A DNA stretch of 64,000 nt from Beta vulgaris subsp. vulgaris (Eukaryota; Streptophyta; Magnoliopsida; Caryophyllales; Amaranthaceae). Of the stretch, positions 1 to 9,698 are shown in pieces. The stretch's first letter is position 1. Every line of letters begins with the position of its first letter. The stretch lies in contig NC_079205.1 of assembly GCF_026745355.1 (NCBI RefSeq), positions 54,828,073 through 54,892,072 of the forward strand. The letters are read 5' to 3'. Both the position numbers and the translations under genes were made by a program. The notes below the pieces were generated by a model that saw only the letters and a program-made list of their open reading frames with translations, ran no database searches and was not told where the DNA came from.

Positions 1-698
1 AGTATAAACAAATTCTTCACATGATGGAGATGTAAACAAGATCAGTACTGTCAACCACTTTCATTCTCAACCCCCTATTTCCAGATTTTCTTCTTTGGAG
101 TAAACCACAGGAGAATAACTGACAAGATCCACAAGCAACTTACACATTACACAAACAATAATGCAGGAGCTACAATAATATTAGGACAAGCCAAACGTTG
201 TATTTGCCTGCTCACCAAATTAATCGAATATTGTAGTGCTCCCCAAGACTAAAGATAGAATCACACAAGTTACGACTCATCATCTTCCCAATGATACAGC
301 AGGTGCTGGAGCACTTCAAACAACAGCCTTTCCTCGTCACTTGTTTTCCTCATCTGTTCAGGTGATTCTACTTTGCTGTTACACATTAGGCATGTACCAT
401 TAACCATGACTCCCCTTTTCTGAAGATTATCACAGGTTGTAAGAGTCACATGCTGTTAATAATTTTTCCGATCACCAGATCAACAGTAACAGACAGATTG
501 TCAATAAAATGATTGATCAGCTTCTTTCAAACAAAATATTAACAGCAACAATATAATTTAATAGCTACACTGGAAGGGACAGACCAGAGATTAGTTGGTT
601 AAGACACTGCAAACTGATGAGTGAAAACTTAACAGAGGTGATCAATCAGAAATTCAATATAATATGGGTTTGTTCTCAGTTAGGAGATAGGACATTAC
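1..698. other. intergenic, no gene recognised
   Basis: AT-rich sequence downstream of the PPR gene. I see no coding region, TIR pair or target-site duplication here. The only open frames are short and unconvincing. Confidence 0.4.
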
Positions 699-794
699 TG
701 TGGATAGAGCGATTGATTAAGGTTGTAAACATGATAATGAGGGAAATAGCCAACTTTGATATGTCAAGAAGAGAGAAACTGAAATCGACAACAC
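699..794 (-). pseudogene. decayed PPR fragment
   Basis: This short stretch lines up with positions about 2430-2530 of the neighbouring PPR gene. Shared blocks include gattgattaaggt and, further on, agaagagagaa followed by gaaatcgaca/gaaatcaaca. Identity by eye is roughly two thirds and no long frame remains, so it looks like a relic of a tandem PPR duplicate. Flanking PPR sequence is no longer recognisable. Confidence 0.55.
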
Positions 795-1118
795 AGTGAA
801 AGGACGCTTCATCAGCTTTTTCTATGATAGAAACAAAACACCATATATTATCAGCACACATCCAACTTAATACAATGAAGAAACAAACAGCCCAAGGGCC
901 AGAAATACGAGTCATAAAATAAGATGGTCATCAGGGACTTGAGATGAAGTAGACAAAGAAACTAAAAGCAAAATCTCAAGCCAAAGTACAAGTAATCTAA
1001 CGTGTGACTCGTATCGTTTTAGACATTACAAACAACATGGAGGAACATCTCAACTATACTGAGATCTTGCATATCTCTAAAATTTAGTCATAATTACCCT
1101 CTGTTGTTTTTATTCAAC

Positions 1119-2954
1119 TCATTTGGTGAACTTCCTTAGCTGATCTTTTGCCGAGTCACTTAAGTTATCAGAAGACAAGAGGCCAATAAATAACGAGAAA
1201 GTATCAGCTTCAGCTTCATATCCCTTGCTAACCATAAGGTCAGAGTAGTAGAATGCATTTGATAAGTCATTGTTTACAATATATCCTCTGATAATTGTAT
1301 TATAGGTACGATCATTAGGATAACAACCCATTTCCTCCATTATTGTCAACAATTCAACAGCTTCATTCATGAGCCTTTTCTTGCAAAAACCTTTGATCAA
1401 TATGTTGTACGTTTTAACATTAGGCTGTAGACCCTTCAATACAAGATCGGAGAAGAAATTGGCTGCATCTTCAAGTTGCCCAGCCTCACACAAACTGTCA
1501 ATTAGGATATTGTAGATGACAATATTAGGCTTAACACCATTATATTCCATATCTTCAAGTAACACCACTGCTTCATCAAGTAGCGCATTTTTGCATAAGT
1601 TGTCAAGCAATGAAGCATATGTCACAACATTAGGAGTAAATTCATGACCTTGCATATCCTTGAATAATTTACGCGCAAGTGGGAGTTGATTAACTTTGCA
1701 TAGTCCATCAATGAGAGTGTTATAGGTAACAACATTAGGTGTCATCCCTTTCTCAAGTATTTCTTGGAATAAGTAGAGTGCCTTGTCAATGTTTCCAGCC
1801 TTGCAATATCCGTTAATCATAGTGTTGAAACTTATAATATTAGGCTCACAACCATTTTGGGCCATGAGATCAAGTAGCTTTTCCGCATCCTCCATCTGAC
1901 CACGCAAACAATAACCATCAAGTAAAGAACTGTAAGTAATGACATCTGGCACCTCACCTCTCTCAATCATATAGTCTAGAATAGCTTGTGCTTCATCAAC
2001 ATTCCCATCTTTGCATAACATGTCAACCAGCATGCTGAAGGTGGGAACATCTGGTGCTACATTACACTCCAACATCTCAACTAGCATATCTTTAGCCTCG
2101 ACCTTGGAGCCGGAGTTGTAGAGACCTCTAATTAAGGAGGTATAAGTGATAACGTCAGGTATAATGCCCTCACTTTTCATGGCGGTGAACAAGTCGAGGG
2201 CCTCTTTCAACAGCCTATCCTTACAAAGACTATCAATAATGGTGCTATATATGACAAGACCAGGCTGAAAAGGACTAGATTGCATCTTCTTAAGCAAGTG
2301 AAGGGCAGCAGCATTGTCACCAATCTGACAAAGGCCTTTGAAAATAGCACCATAGGTAATAATGTCGGGTTGGAAACCTAGCTTAACAATTTGATCTAGC
2401 AATTGAAGAGCTTGAGGAAGCTTATCACAGTGGATAAAGCCATTGATTAAGGTAGTAAAGATAACACAATCACGATCAAGGGGGTATCCAAGCTTCAGTC
2501 TTTTGGCGAGAAGAGAGAAGCCGAAATCAACACGGCCCAAATGACAGTAACAATTGGCGAGAATACCAATAGAGTGCATATCGGGTCGAATACCTGACAA
2601 TTCAAGGTTTCTAAGTAGAGAGATAAGGGTAGAGTGAGGTTGAAGGCGTTTCAATTTGGAAATGGCAGTGAAGAGCTGATTGAAATCTATAACAGAAGGA
2701 AGAGGGCGCAATGAAGTCATTTGATGAAAGAGAGAAAGGGGGAAATTGAGATTTGAAAACCCTAATTTGCAGTGTTCTTTAACTGATTGAAGAAACAACT
2801 TACGATGTTCATGAGTTGCAATGGAGTAATAATTGCGTGAATGAAAATGAAAATAAAAAGCAGAAAAGAAAGGGGAAAGGGAATAAGAAGAAGAAGAAGA
2901 AGTGAGAGAGCAAGGAAGAAAGCTATTACCAATTAATGGACGACTCAGCCTCAT
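1119..2954 (-). CDS. restorer-of-fertility-like P-class PPR protein
   Basis: An intronless 611-residue pentatricopeptide repeat protein. I start it at the ATG at 2954 because the frame upstream offers only GTG. Residues 1-45 are rich in Ser, Arg and aromatic residues with few acids, which suits a mitochondrial presequence. About 14 tandem 35-residue PPR motifs follow from roughly residue 88 to 580, most with the form VVTYNTLIDGLCK...PN. There is no E, DYW or SMR tail, so it is P-class. The motif signatures, the intronless gene and the adjacent PPR relics match the RFL subfamily, whose members bind organelle transcripts and often affect processing of mitochondrial RNAs. The specific RNA target is unknown. 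Confidence is high for PPR and moderate for RFL and mitochondrial location. Confidence 0.93.
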   Translation of the reverse strand: MRLSRPLIGNSFLPCSLTSSSSSYSLSPFFSAFYFHFHSRNYYSIATHEHRKLFLQSVKEHCKLGFSNLNFPLSLFHQMTSLRPLPSVIDFNQLFTAISKLKRLQPHSTLISLLRNLELSGIRPDMHSIGILANCYCHLGRVDFGFSLLAKRLKLGYPLDRDCVIFTTLINGFIHCDKLPQALQLLDQIVKLGFQPDIITYGAIFKGLCQIGDNAAALHLLKKMQSSPFQPGLVIYSTIIDSLCKDRLLKEALDLFTAMKSEGIIPDVITYTSLIRGLYNSGSKVEAKDMLVEMLECNVAPDVPTFSMLVDMLCKDGNVDEAQAILDYMIERGEVPDVITYSSLLDGYCLRGQMEDAEKLLDLMAQNGCEPNIISFNTMINGYCKAGNIDKALYLFQEILEKGMTPNVVTYNTLIDGLCKVNQLPLARKLFKDMQGHEFTPNVVTYASLLDNLCKNALLDEAVVLLEDMEYNGVKPNIVIYNILIDSLCEAGQLEDAANFFSDLVLKGLQPNVKTYNILIKGFCKKRLMNEAVELLTIMEEMGCYPNDRTYNTIIRGYIVNNDLSNAFYYSDLMVSKGYEAEADTFSLFIGLLSSDNLSDSAKDQLRKFTK

Positions 2955-3208
2955 TGTCGTCTTCGCCACAAATGAAAATGAAATGAAGTACTGAAACTCA
3001 ACAATGAGAGTGGAGAAGTGGAGTCTGGAGATCGCAACATAAAGTGAGGAAAGAGAGAATACATTGTGCGTGACTCAACCTCCTAAAAAAAAAAATCCTA
3101 ATGCAAGAGAGTGTTAGTATAGTGAAGAGATAGAAAAAGATAATTTGCTTTATATCATTTTGTTGGGTTACTCAAGAGAGATAAAATTATAAATATTAAG
3201 ATTTATGG

Positions 3209-3634
3209 TTCGAAACTATTTTTAACTTTCAAGTTTTTTCGAGAAACTATCTTATTAAAAAAATTGTTGTCCCTAAATCACATTACTTTTACCATTTTGT
3301 TGTTGATAACTCACTTATGTCAGTTTTCGACGTTGACTTTTGTTTTTTTTTTTCGATTTTTTAATGTCACTTATATCATTTGATCTCTTCAAAACTTTAA
3401 CTAAAATTGAAACAATCACCCTCTCCATATCGTCGAATCTCAAGCAATTTCCACAAGGGCAATTTTGTTTTCCCATAATTTATAACTGAAAAAACAAAAG
3501 TCAACGCCGGAAACCGAAATAAGATAGCTGTCAACAATAAAACTGTAAAAGTAAGGTAATTTGGGTCTTGGGACAATAATTTTTTTTTAATGTAGTTTCT
3601 CGCAAAAACTTGAAAGTTAAATGTAATTTGAGAC
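3209..3634. repeat. long-TIR foldback element
   Basis: The two halves are inverted copies of each other with arms of roughly 150 bp. The left arm has aactttcaagttttttcgag and the right arm carries its complement in ctcgcaaaaacttgaaagtt; the inner ends meet around gttgacttttg/caaaagtcaac. The shape suits a MULE-like or foldback MITE. I found no clean target-site duplication. Direct repeats of a ctcaacaattta block follow at 3650-3870. Confidence 0.6.
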
Positions 3635-4529
3635 AAAAAATCAAAAATATTTCTCAACAATTTAATGAAATAAAGAGGGAAAAATACAGAGAAAGAGGGA
3701 GAAAATTTTGAAAAGAGAGAAAATAACGTGTTTTATCTCCTAAAAAGTAGTGTTGTGGTACTCAAGATAGAGAAAAATTATTTGGCTGAGCCGTATCTTG
3801 TTGGGTGAGACCAAATATTTCTCAACAATTTACTAAGATAGAGAGAAAAATATAGAGAAAAGGGGAGAATTTATTTTTAACGGGTATAGGAAAAAAAAAA
3901 ATACAATGAAAAAATGTATAGAATTGCTGGAAAATCAATAGTTTTCAATGAAGTCGAGAAATCGGGTATTCCAAAATTTCATAAGTTTGTTTAGGAGAAG
4001 TTCAATAGGATTAAAAACTAGGATTTTTATTATTTTTTTATTATTATCGGGTTGTGGATGATACTAGCTCTTGTCTGGCCTCTTTGTTGTCTTCGTTCAT
4101 ATACTGATTTTTTTCTCTCTTATTTCTTTCCTTTAATCTTTAAGTTTCCCCTTTTTTTCTCTCTTTAAAATAAAGTTTTCATTTTGATGTTTAGGCGGTA
4201 ATCTTATTTAAACATCATCCCTTCTTCATTTTCTAGAAGTTTTATGATTTAACTTTGTTTGTAATTAGAATCATTTAGTTGTAAATGTCTTATATAATTT
4301 TTTTTATTAGATCTAATTATTGTTTGTATATTAAGTAATGGACAAAATGTGATATACAACTTTTATATGAATTCAATTTTTCCACATTAATTTTGATTAG
4401 ATAATTTGTGATTATTGTACCCATTTTCGTTGAGCTTTCAGTCGTGATAAAATATACAAAAGTTACACCATCAAGATCAATGTTACTCAAAAATGGTTTC
4501 ATAAAATAATATATGGATATTTGATACTA

Positions 4530-4850
4530 CTCCCTCCGTTTCCTAAAGATCTTCCCTCTTTCCATTTAAGTGTGTTTTCAAAAGATTTTCCCTCTTTTAC
4601 TTTATTCCTTATTTGAAATTTGTTTTCCCCTTTTTACCCTCTCATATCCTTATCATATGGTCCACCACTATATTATTAATTCAATTTTACTCCCTTTCTC
4701 TCTCCTACTTTAACCCCTTTTGATTTGTTTATTTATCTTAACCCCTTTCTCGCTCTCTCCTACTTTACCCACCCCACACCCAACACAAGTGGATCCTCAT
4801 TGGTATCTGTAGGAACAGTAACAAGGAAGATCTTTAGGAAACGGATGGAG
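4530..4850. mobile_element. Stowaway MITE, family A copy 1
   Basis: TIRs read CTCCCTCCGTTTCCTAAAGA at the left and the near-complement tctttaggaaacggatggag at the right, flanked by TA on both sides. Length is 321 bp. Family A copies 2 and 3 (14379 and 15105) share the interior in inverted orientation. Tc1/Mariner-type non-autonomous element. Confidence 0.9.
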
Positions 4851-4852
4851 TA

Positions 4853-5495
4853 CATGGTAATGATTCAATTATCCTTAATTATTGGTACCAAGCACAAGTG
4901 AGTTTGGTACCAAATGCGTGATAATAATGAGATTGGTAGTAATTTATTTTAAGCATGGTACCAATAGAATATTGGATTGGTGTCAAATGATTTATCTTAC
5001 TATTTCACCGGGAGGTCGATAACAACTTAGTAACAACGTGCAGTGGTACCAATTAGAAGGCTAGCGCACCACCTCCCAATGTTTCCTTGAAGGACCAGGG
5101 CCGTGGCTTCACTACCAGTGTCTCCCATTTATTGATGCTTTCAAATAATAAGATAGATAGGTTATCAAATTGCTGTCAATTTCATCTAAATGTTAACTAT
5201 TTTCCGTGCCCCACCACTCGTTTAAGTTTCTAAATCTGCATCTGCTTTGAGTCTAAGAACTCCTTGTTTGTTCACAATTCACATTGTATTTTCATCACCT
5301 TTTGGGAAAAATACATATCCAATGCATTGTAAATCTAGCAACAAGCACTACTACATCATATAAGACAAGTTTATATTAGTCGATATTAAACTTTTAGCTG
5401 TATGCAAATCACACCATGTTTAGTTAAAAAGGACGTCTCATATTAGTATAAATTCTTATAAATTTCCTCAAAAGATGAGTTAGACATTTAAAATA
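4853..5495. other. intergenic, no gene recognised
   Basis: AT-rich sequence with several scattered ggtacca words between 4885 and 5055 but no assignable element or coding region. Confidence 0.35.
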
Positions 5496-5499
5496 AAAA

Positions 5500-6085
5500 A
5501 CGATTAGATCAATGTGATCAATGGATTAATGTAACTATACTAGTCATTAAGTTATATGCATTTGAAAACTGAAAACATATAATTATCGTAAAATAAATTG
5601 ATATTGGATTAAATCAAGGTATCTACATGAATCGACAAGTTAAATTAAGATAATAATACTCCCTTTAAGTTAATCGTTAACAAGTTATATCCAATTTGAA
5701 ACTTATAAACTCAGCCACGCAAAAAGAAATTGATATTAGATTATATGAATGTATCAATGTAAGTCGGTAAAGTAATTGAAAATAATTGTGTTCCATTAAA
5801 AGTAATATTAAGTTGTATCTATTTTGATTTTAAAACATAATGTATTGGAGTGAAACAAATTGATATTGGATTATTAAATCAATGAATCAATGTAAATCGA
5901 TAAGCTAAATCAAGATAAGAATACTACATTTAAGTTGATTGTAAACAAGTTATAATCTTTGTAGAATCAACATTTCAGCCAAACTTAAAACACATGGATA
6001 TTAGACGAAATGAATATATCAATATATTAATACAAGCCGGTAAGATAATTTATAATAACAGTGCTCCATTTTGAATTCAAAACGT
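5500..6085. repeat. degenerate tandem repeat, about 130 bp period
   Basis: The phrase aaattgatattggatta or a close variant recurs near 5596, 5726, 5858 and 5990. Each time it is followed by atcaatgtaa and a gataagttaaatcaag-like phrase. This gives about four diverged units of roughly 130 bp and no coding content. Confidence 0.6.
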
Positions 6086-6099
6086 AATATTCAAGTTTA

Positions 6100-6723
6100 A
6101 ACCCTCTCTTTCTCTTCATAACATAAAATTCCTCATTATTAATCAGCCTCCCCCCTCTCTCTCTTTTCTCTAAAACCCTAACCTCCCATATCATTCTTCA
6201 TCAATTAGGGGCTGATATGGATGATTTTATCCATGGTAAACCCCTTTTCCCCTTTCATTTTCAGTTTTTAGTTCATTTTCTTGTTTTGTTGAATAAATTA
6301 GTATCTATTTATGAGATATCTTTAAACCCTATTATGAGATTTTTATTAGTCTCTGTTATGGAGATATCCTTCTCCCCTATGGGAGTTGTGAGTGTGGTTT
6401 TTTTGGTTTTAGATATGAGAAATTATTCTTATTGGTTGAAGTTCGAGACTCAATACGAGGTATTGAAATCTCAGATGCGAATAACATGGCTCGATCAAGA
6501 ATGCTATTTCCAAACTATGTTAGAATGATAGACTTTTTCATCAATAGCTGCTTGATTCAACAAATACGAGCGGGTTGCGTTGTATTGGTCGATCTGGTTC
6601 ATTATAGTTTCTTCGAAGACGAATTTGATTTAACCTTGTTTAATTGTATCTTGTTTTTCCTTAATATCTATTGTAGATATTGTTTGGCCTACAATTAATG
6701 AAAATTTTCTTTCAGAAAAAAAA
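6100..6723 (+). mobile_element. non-LTR retroposon, hairpin family, copy 1
   Basis: Plus-strand copy of the family also present at 38134-38791 and 42301-42924. It starts with a pyrimidine-rich leader and AAAACCCTAACCTCC, carries a hairpin at 6208-6244, and ends with ATTAATGAAAATTTTCTTTC followed by an A run. An open frame of 103 codons from 6217 (motif MRNYSYWLKFETQYE) resembles the frame in the 42-kb copy (MRNYSHWLKFEIQHEE). There is no reverse transcriptase, so the copy is non-autonomous. The 5' boundary is approximate and no target-site duplication is evident. Confidence 0.65.
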
Positions 6724-7710
6724 GTTAGTATCGAATTAAACATATGAAGTTGACTTCATAATTAATTAATCAAAAGTGTACAAGTTCTTTACCTCAAACT
6801 TCTTTTTTCAGTTGCATACTTGTATGCCAGCTTGTCAAGTGTACTTAAATTTTTTTAAAAAAAATCATAAAAAATTGTAATTTACGATATGGTTTTGATT
6901 TAAAAAAATTAAAACCCAAATCCCAAACCGAGGTTTGCTTGAAATCATTAGCCAAACCGTAATTTTAAAACCGCAAACCAACCCAAATTGTGAAAAAACA
7001 ATTTTGGTAAGTAAGTGGATTGAAATCTATAACATGGAGATATCCTTCTCCCCTATGGGAGTTGTGAGTGTGATTTTTTTGGTTTTAGATATGAGAAATT
7101 ATTCTTATTGGTTGAAGTTCGAGACTCAATATGAGGTATTGAAATCTCAGATGCGAATAACATGGCTCGATCAAGAATGCTATTCCCAAACTATGTTAGA
7201 ATGGTAGACTTTTTCATCAATAGTTGCTTGATTCAACAAATACGAGCGGGTTGCGTTGTATTGGTCGATCTGGTTCATTATAGTTTCTCCGAAGACGAAT
7301 TTGATTTAACCTTGTTTAATTGTATCTTATTTTTGTTTGATATCTATATATTGTAGATATTGTTTGGCCTACAATTAATGAAAATTTTCTTTTAGAAAAA
7401 AAAAAAGTTAGTATCGAATTAAACATATGAAGTTGACTTCATAATTAATTAATCAAAAGTGTACAAGTTCTTTACCTCAAACTTCTTTTTTCAGTTGCAT
7501 ACTTGTATGCCAGCTTGTCAAGTGTATTTAATTTTTTTTAAAAAAATCATAGAAAATTGTAATTTACGGTATGGTTTTGATTTACAAAAATTAAAACCCA
7601 ACCCAAATCCCAAACCGAGGTTTGCTTGAAATCATTAGCCAAACCGTAATTTTAAAACCGCAAACCAACCCAAACTGTGAAAAATCAATTTTGGTAAGTA
7701 AGTGGATTGC
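6358..7710 (+). repeat. 676-bp tandem duplication
   Basis: The segment 6358-7033 is repeated at 7034-7710 with few differences. Each unit holds the 3' part of the retroposon, its A-tail, and about 300 bp of flank including gttagtatcgaattaaacat. Copy 2 ends exactly where PPR-derived sequence begins. Confidence 0.85.
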
Positions 7711-8225
7711 AGCAGCATTGTCACCAATCCGACAAAAGCCTTTGAAGATAGCACCATAGGTAACAATGTCAGGTCGGAAACCTAGCTTAACAATTCTATC
7801 GAGTAATTGAAGAGTTTGAGGGATCTTATCACAGTAATCCACTGACCATTGATCAAGGTGTTAAAGGTATAACAGTTGGAGGAATATCCAAATTTAAGGC
7901 ATTTTCCCATAAGAGAAAGGTCGAAATCAACACGGTCCAAATAGTAGTAACAATTGGCTGGAATCCCCCTAAAATACCTATTGGGTGGAATACCAGCTAA
8001 TTCAAGCTGCCTGAAGAGAGAGATGATGATGAATTGAGGGTGAAGGCATTTCAATCAAGACATGGCAGTAAAAAGTTGAGTTAAAACAATGATAGAAGGG
8101 AGGGGACGCAACGAGATCAATTGATGGAAGAGAGAAAGAGGATAATTGAGATTGGAAAACCCTTATTTACATTGTTCTATCACTAATTGGAGAAACAACT
8201 GACGATCTTCTTCAATAGCACGGGG
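7711..8225 (-). pseudogene. truncated RFL-type PPR pseudogene
   Basis: Translated on the minus strand, the pieces match the N-terminal third of the intact PPR gene. They read EEDRQLFLQLVIEQCK, then FSNLNYPLSLFHQ-like sequence, then DYCDKIPQTLQLLDRIVKLG, ending at IGDNAAA. In-frame stops follow QCK and precede LKCLHP, and a frameshift sits near 7840. Everything beyond DNAAA is missing: the sequence jumps into the 676-bp duplication. The presequence is also lost. It is a dead paralogue of 1119-2954. Confidence 0.85.
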
Positions 8226-8746
8226 ATCACTTGTATTGGGAAGATGAGAACGAAATCGAACGGGGAAATAAGTGCAAATTAGTAGGTGACACGTCCGTAT
8301 ATGGGAAAGGTGCGCACGGTAAACATCAAGCACTATGTTATGAACATAAAGACCAATACCAATGAACATATACTAATAGAGATGTACATATGTTCATTTG
8401 GCTAGTTAGCAATGTACATGTGTTCATTTGATTTGTTATGATCATGCACATTTAGCTTGTTAGCCATGTACATGTGCGCACCTTCCTCGCCACATGGACG
8501 TGTGCACCATCTACTGATTAAGAAGTAAAGGGAAGCAAGAAAATTGTTAAAAGGAGGTAAAATAGTAGTAGAAATAGCAATACCACGATGAAATAGCTGG
8601 AAAGTAGATAGAAGAGAAAATGTATACTTCTCCCACTTTTGGGAGGAAAAATTAACATGGAAGCGACGAAGAGGAATGCAGTGAATGTGAATGAAAGGTT
8701 ATGCCTATTATGAAACCATCTAATTTTAGTACAATTTTTCTCAGTC
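8226..8746. other. intergenic, no gene recognised
   Basis: Contains repeated acatgtgttcatttg and gtacatgtg words (8380-8480), a degenerate short repeat. A long minus-strand frame crosses this stretch and the SINE, but it has no protein-like composition. Confidence 0.35.
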
Positions 8747-8762
8747 GAAAAAAAACTAATGA

Positions 8763-8930
8763 CCAACAAGAGTTGGCTCAAGTGATAAACAATTTGGCGT
8801 CGCTTAAAACAGGTCTCGAGTTCGAGGCTCACTGTATGCCCAAACTCTTGATGGGACTCACCCATCAAAGCGTGTGCGACACGAGTCGGACTCAGATGTT
8901 GTGCTCCGATGAACCGGATGGACAACCAAA
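8763..8930 (+). mobile_element. tRNA-derived SINE
   Basis: A 168-bp element with Pol III internal promoter boxes: an A-box-like TGGCTCAAGTGATA at 8774 and a B-box-like GGTCTCGAGTTCGAGGC at 8812. The body contains GTGTGCGACACGAGTCGGAC and the end is A-rich. It is flanked by 16-bp target-site duplications (8747-8762 and 8931-8946) that match at 13 of 16 positions. No family name is assigned. Confidence 0.8.
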
Positions 8931-8949
8931 GAAAAAGAACTGGTGAATA

Positions 8950-9695
8950 AAAGGAATGTCGTAATTTATACTCATTTACAACAAGGTAATTTTGTCGTTT
9001 TATCATCTTTAACTTGGAAATGATATGATGAAGGAGAAGTCGAGTGTTTTGAGAGTTAACTTGTTCTATTTTCTTTATTTTGCATTCGCTACACATGTCT
9101 ATATAGGTACGAATTAAAAACCAAAAGTAACGAAAAGAAAATATGCATAAAAAATTTCCCTCCATCGATTACACCACAGCGCAAACAACCAACCTGCTCA
9201 CAACTACATAAAAATTAGGGAGAGTTCTGTGGAAAAAAATATCAATAATCAGTTGGTACGTTTATGGCATCACCATGTAACTGATGCAAGACAAAAAGAA
9301 AATTGGGCATCAAATATTCAGTTCTTTGACAGGAAGAATATGCATAATTGAACACCACACAGACTGCATAACTTTTAAGGGACAGCAGAAAAGAACACCT
9401 AGAACTAAAATCTAGATATACTCTTTCCAGTGGACAGTAGATTTCATAATTATAAGGGAATGATAAGACTTGAAGAACAAAATAGATGGTACAATGTTAC
9501 TTCACGAACTAATATCCAAGCGTCACCAAAATTTCCTAATGAAAGCAAAACCTCGGTCCATTGATGGAACAGAGTGAAGTCAAGATTACTAGCAACCCAA
9601 AAGTTCCACGGACGTCCTGGTACAATATTGATTTATAAGGCCCGGTACGTAATCTAGGATTTCAAGATCACTTTTGATAACACGTAATTCGAGAA
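8950..9695. other. 3' flank of the IGR gene
   Basis: No coding region or element recognised. The proximal part could be 3' UTR of the gene ending at 9699, but I see no decisive polyadenylation signal. Confidence 0.35.
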
Positions 9696-9698
9696 GAA

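Noticed and set aside
8518..9165. 215-codon minus-strand frame
   Set aside because: It runs across the SINE and AT-rich flank, its composition is not protein-like, and the SINE explains the middle part.
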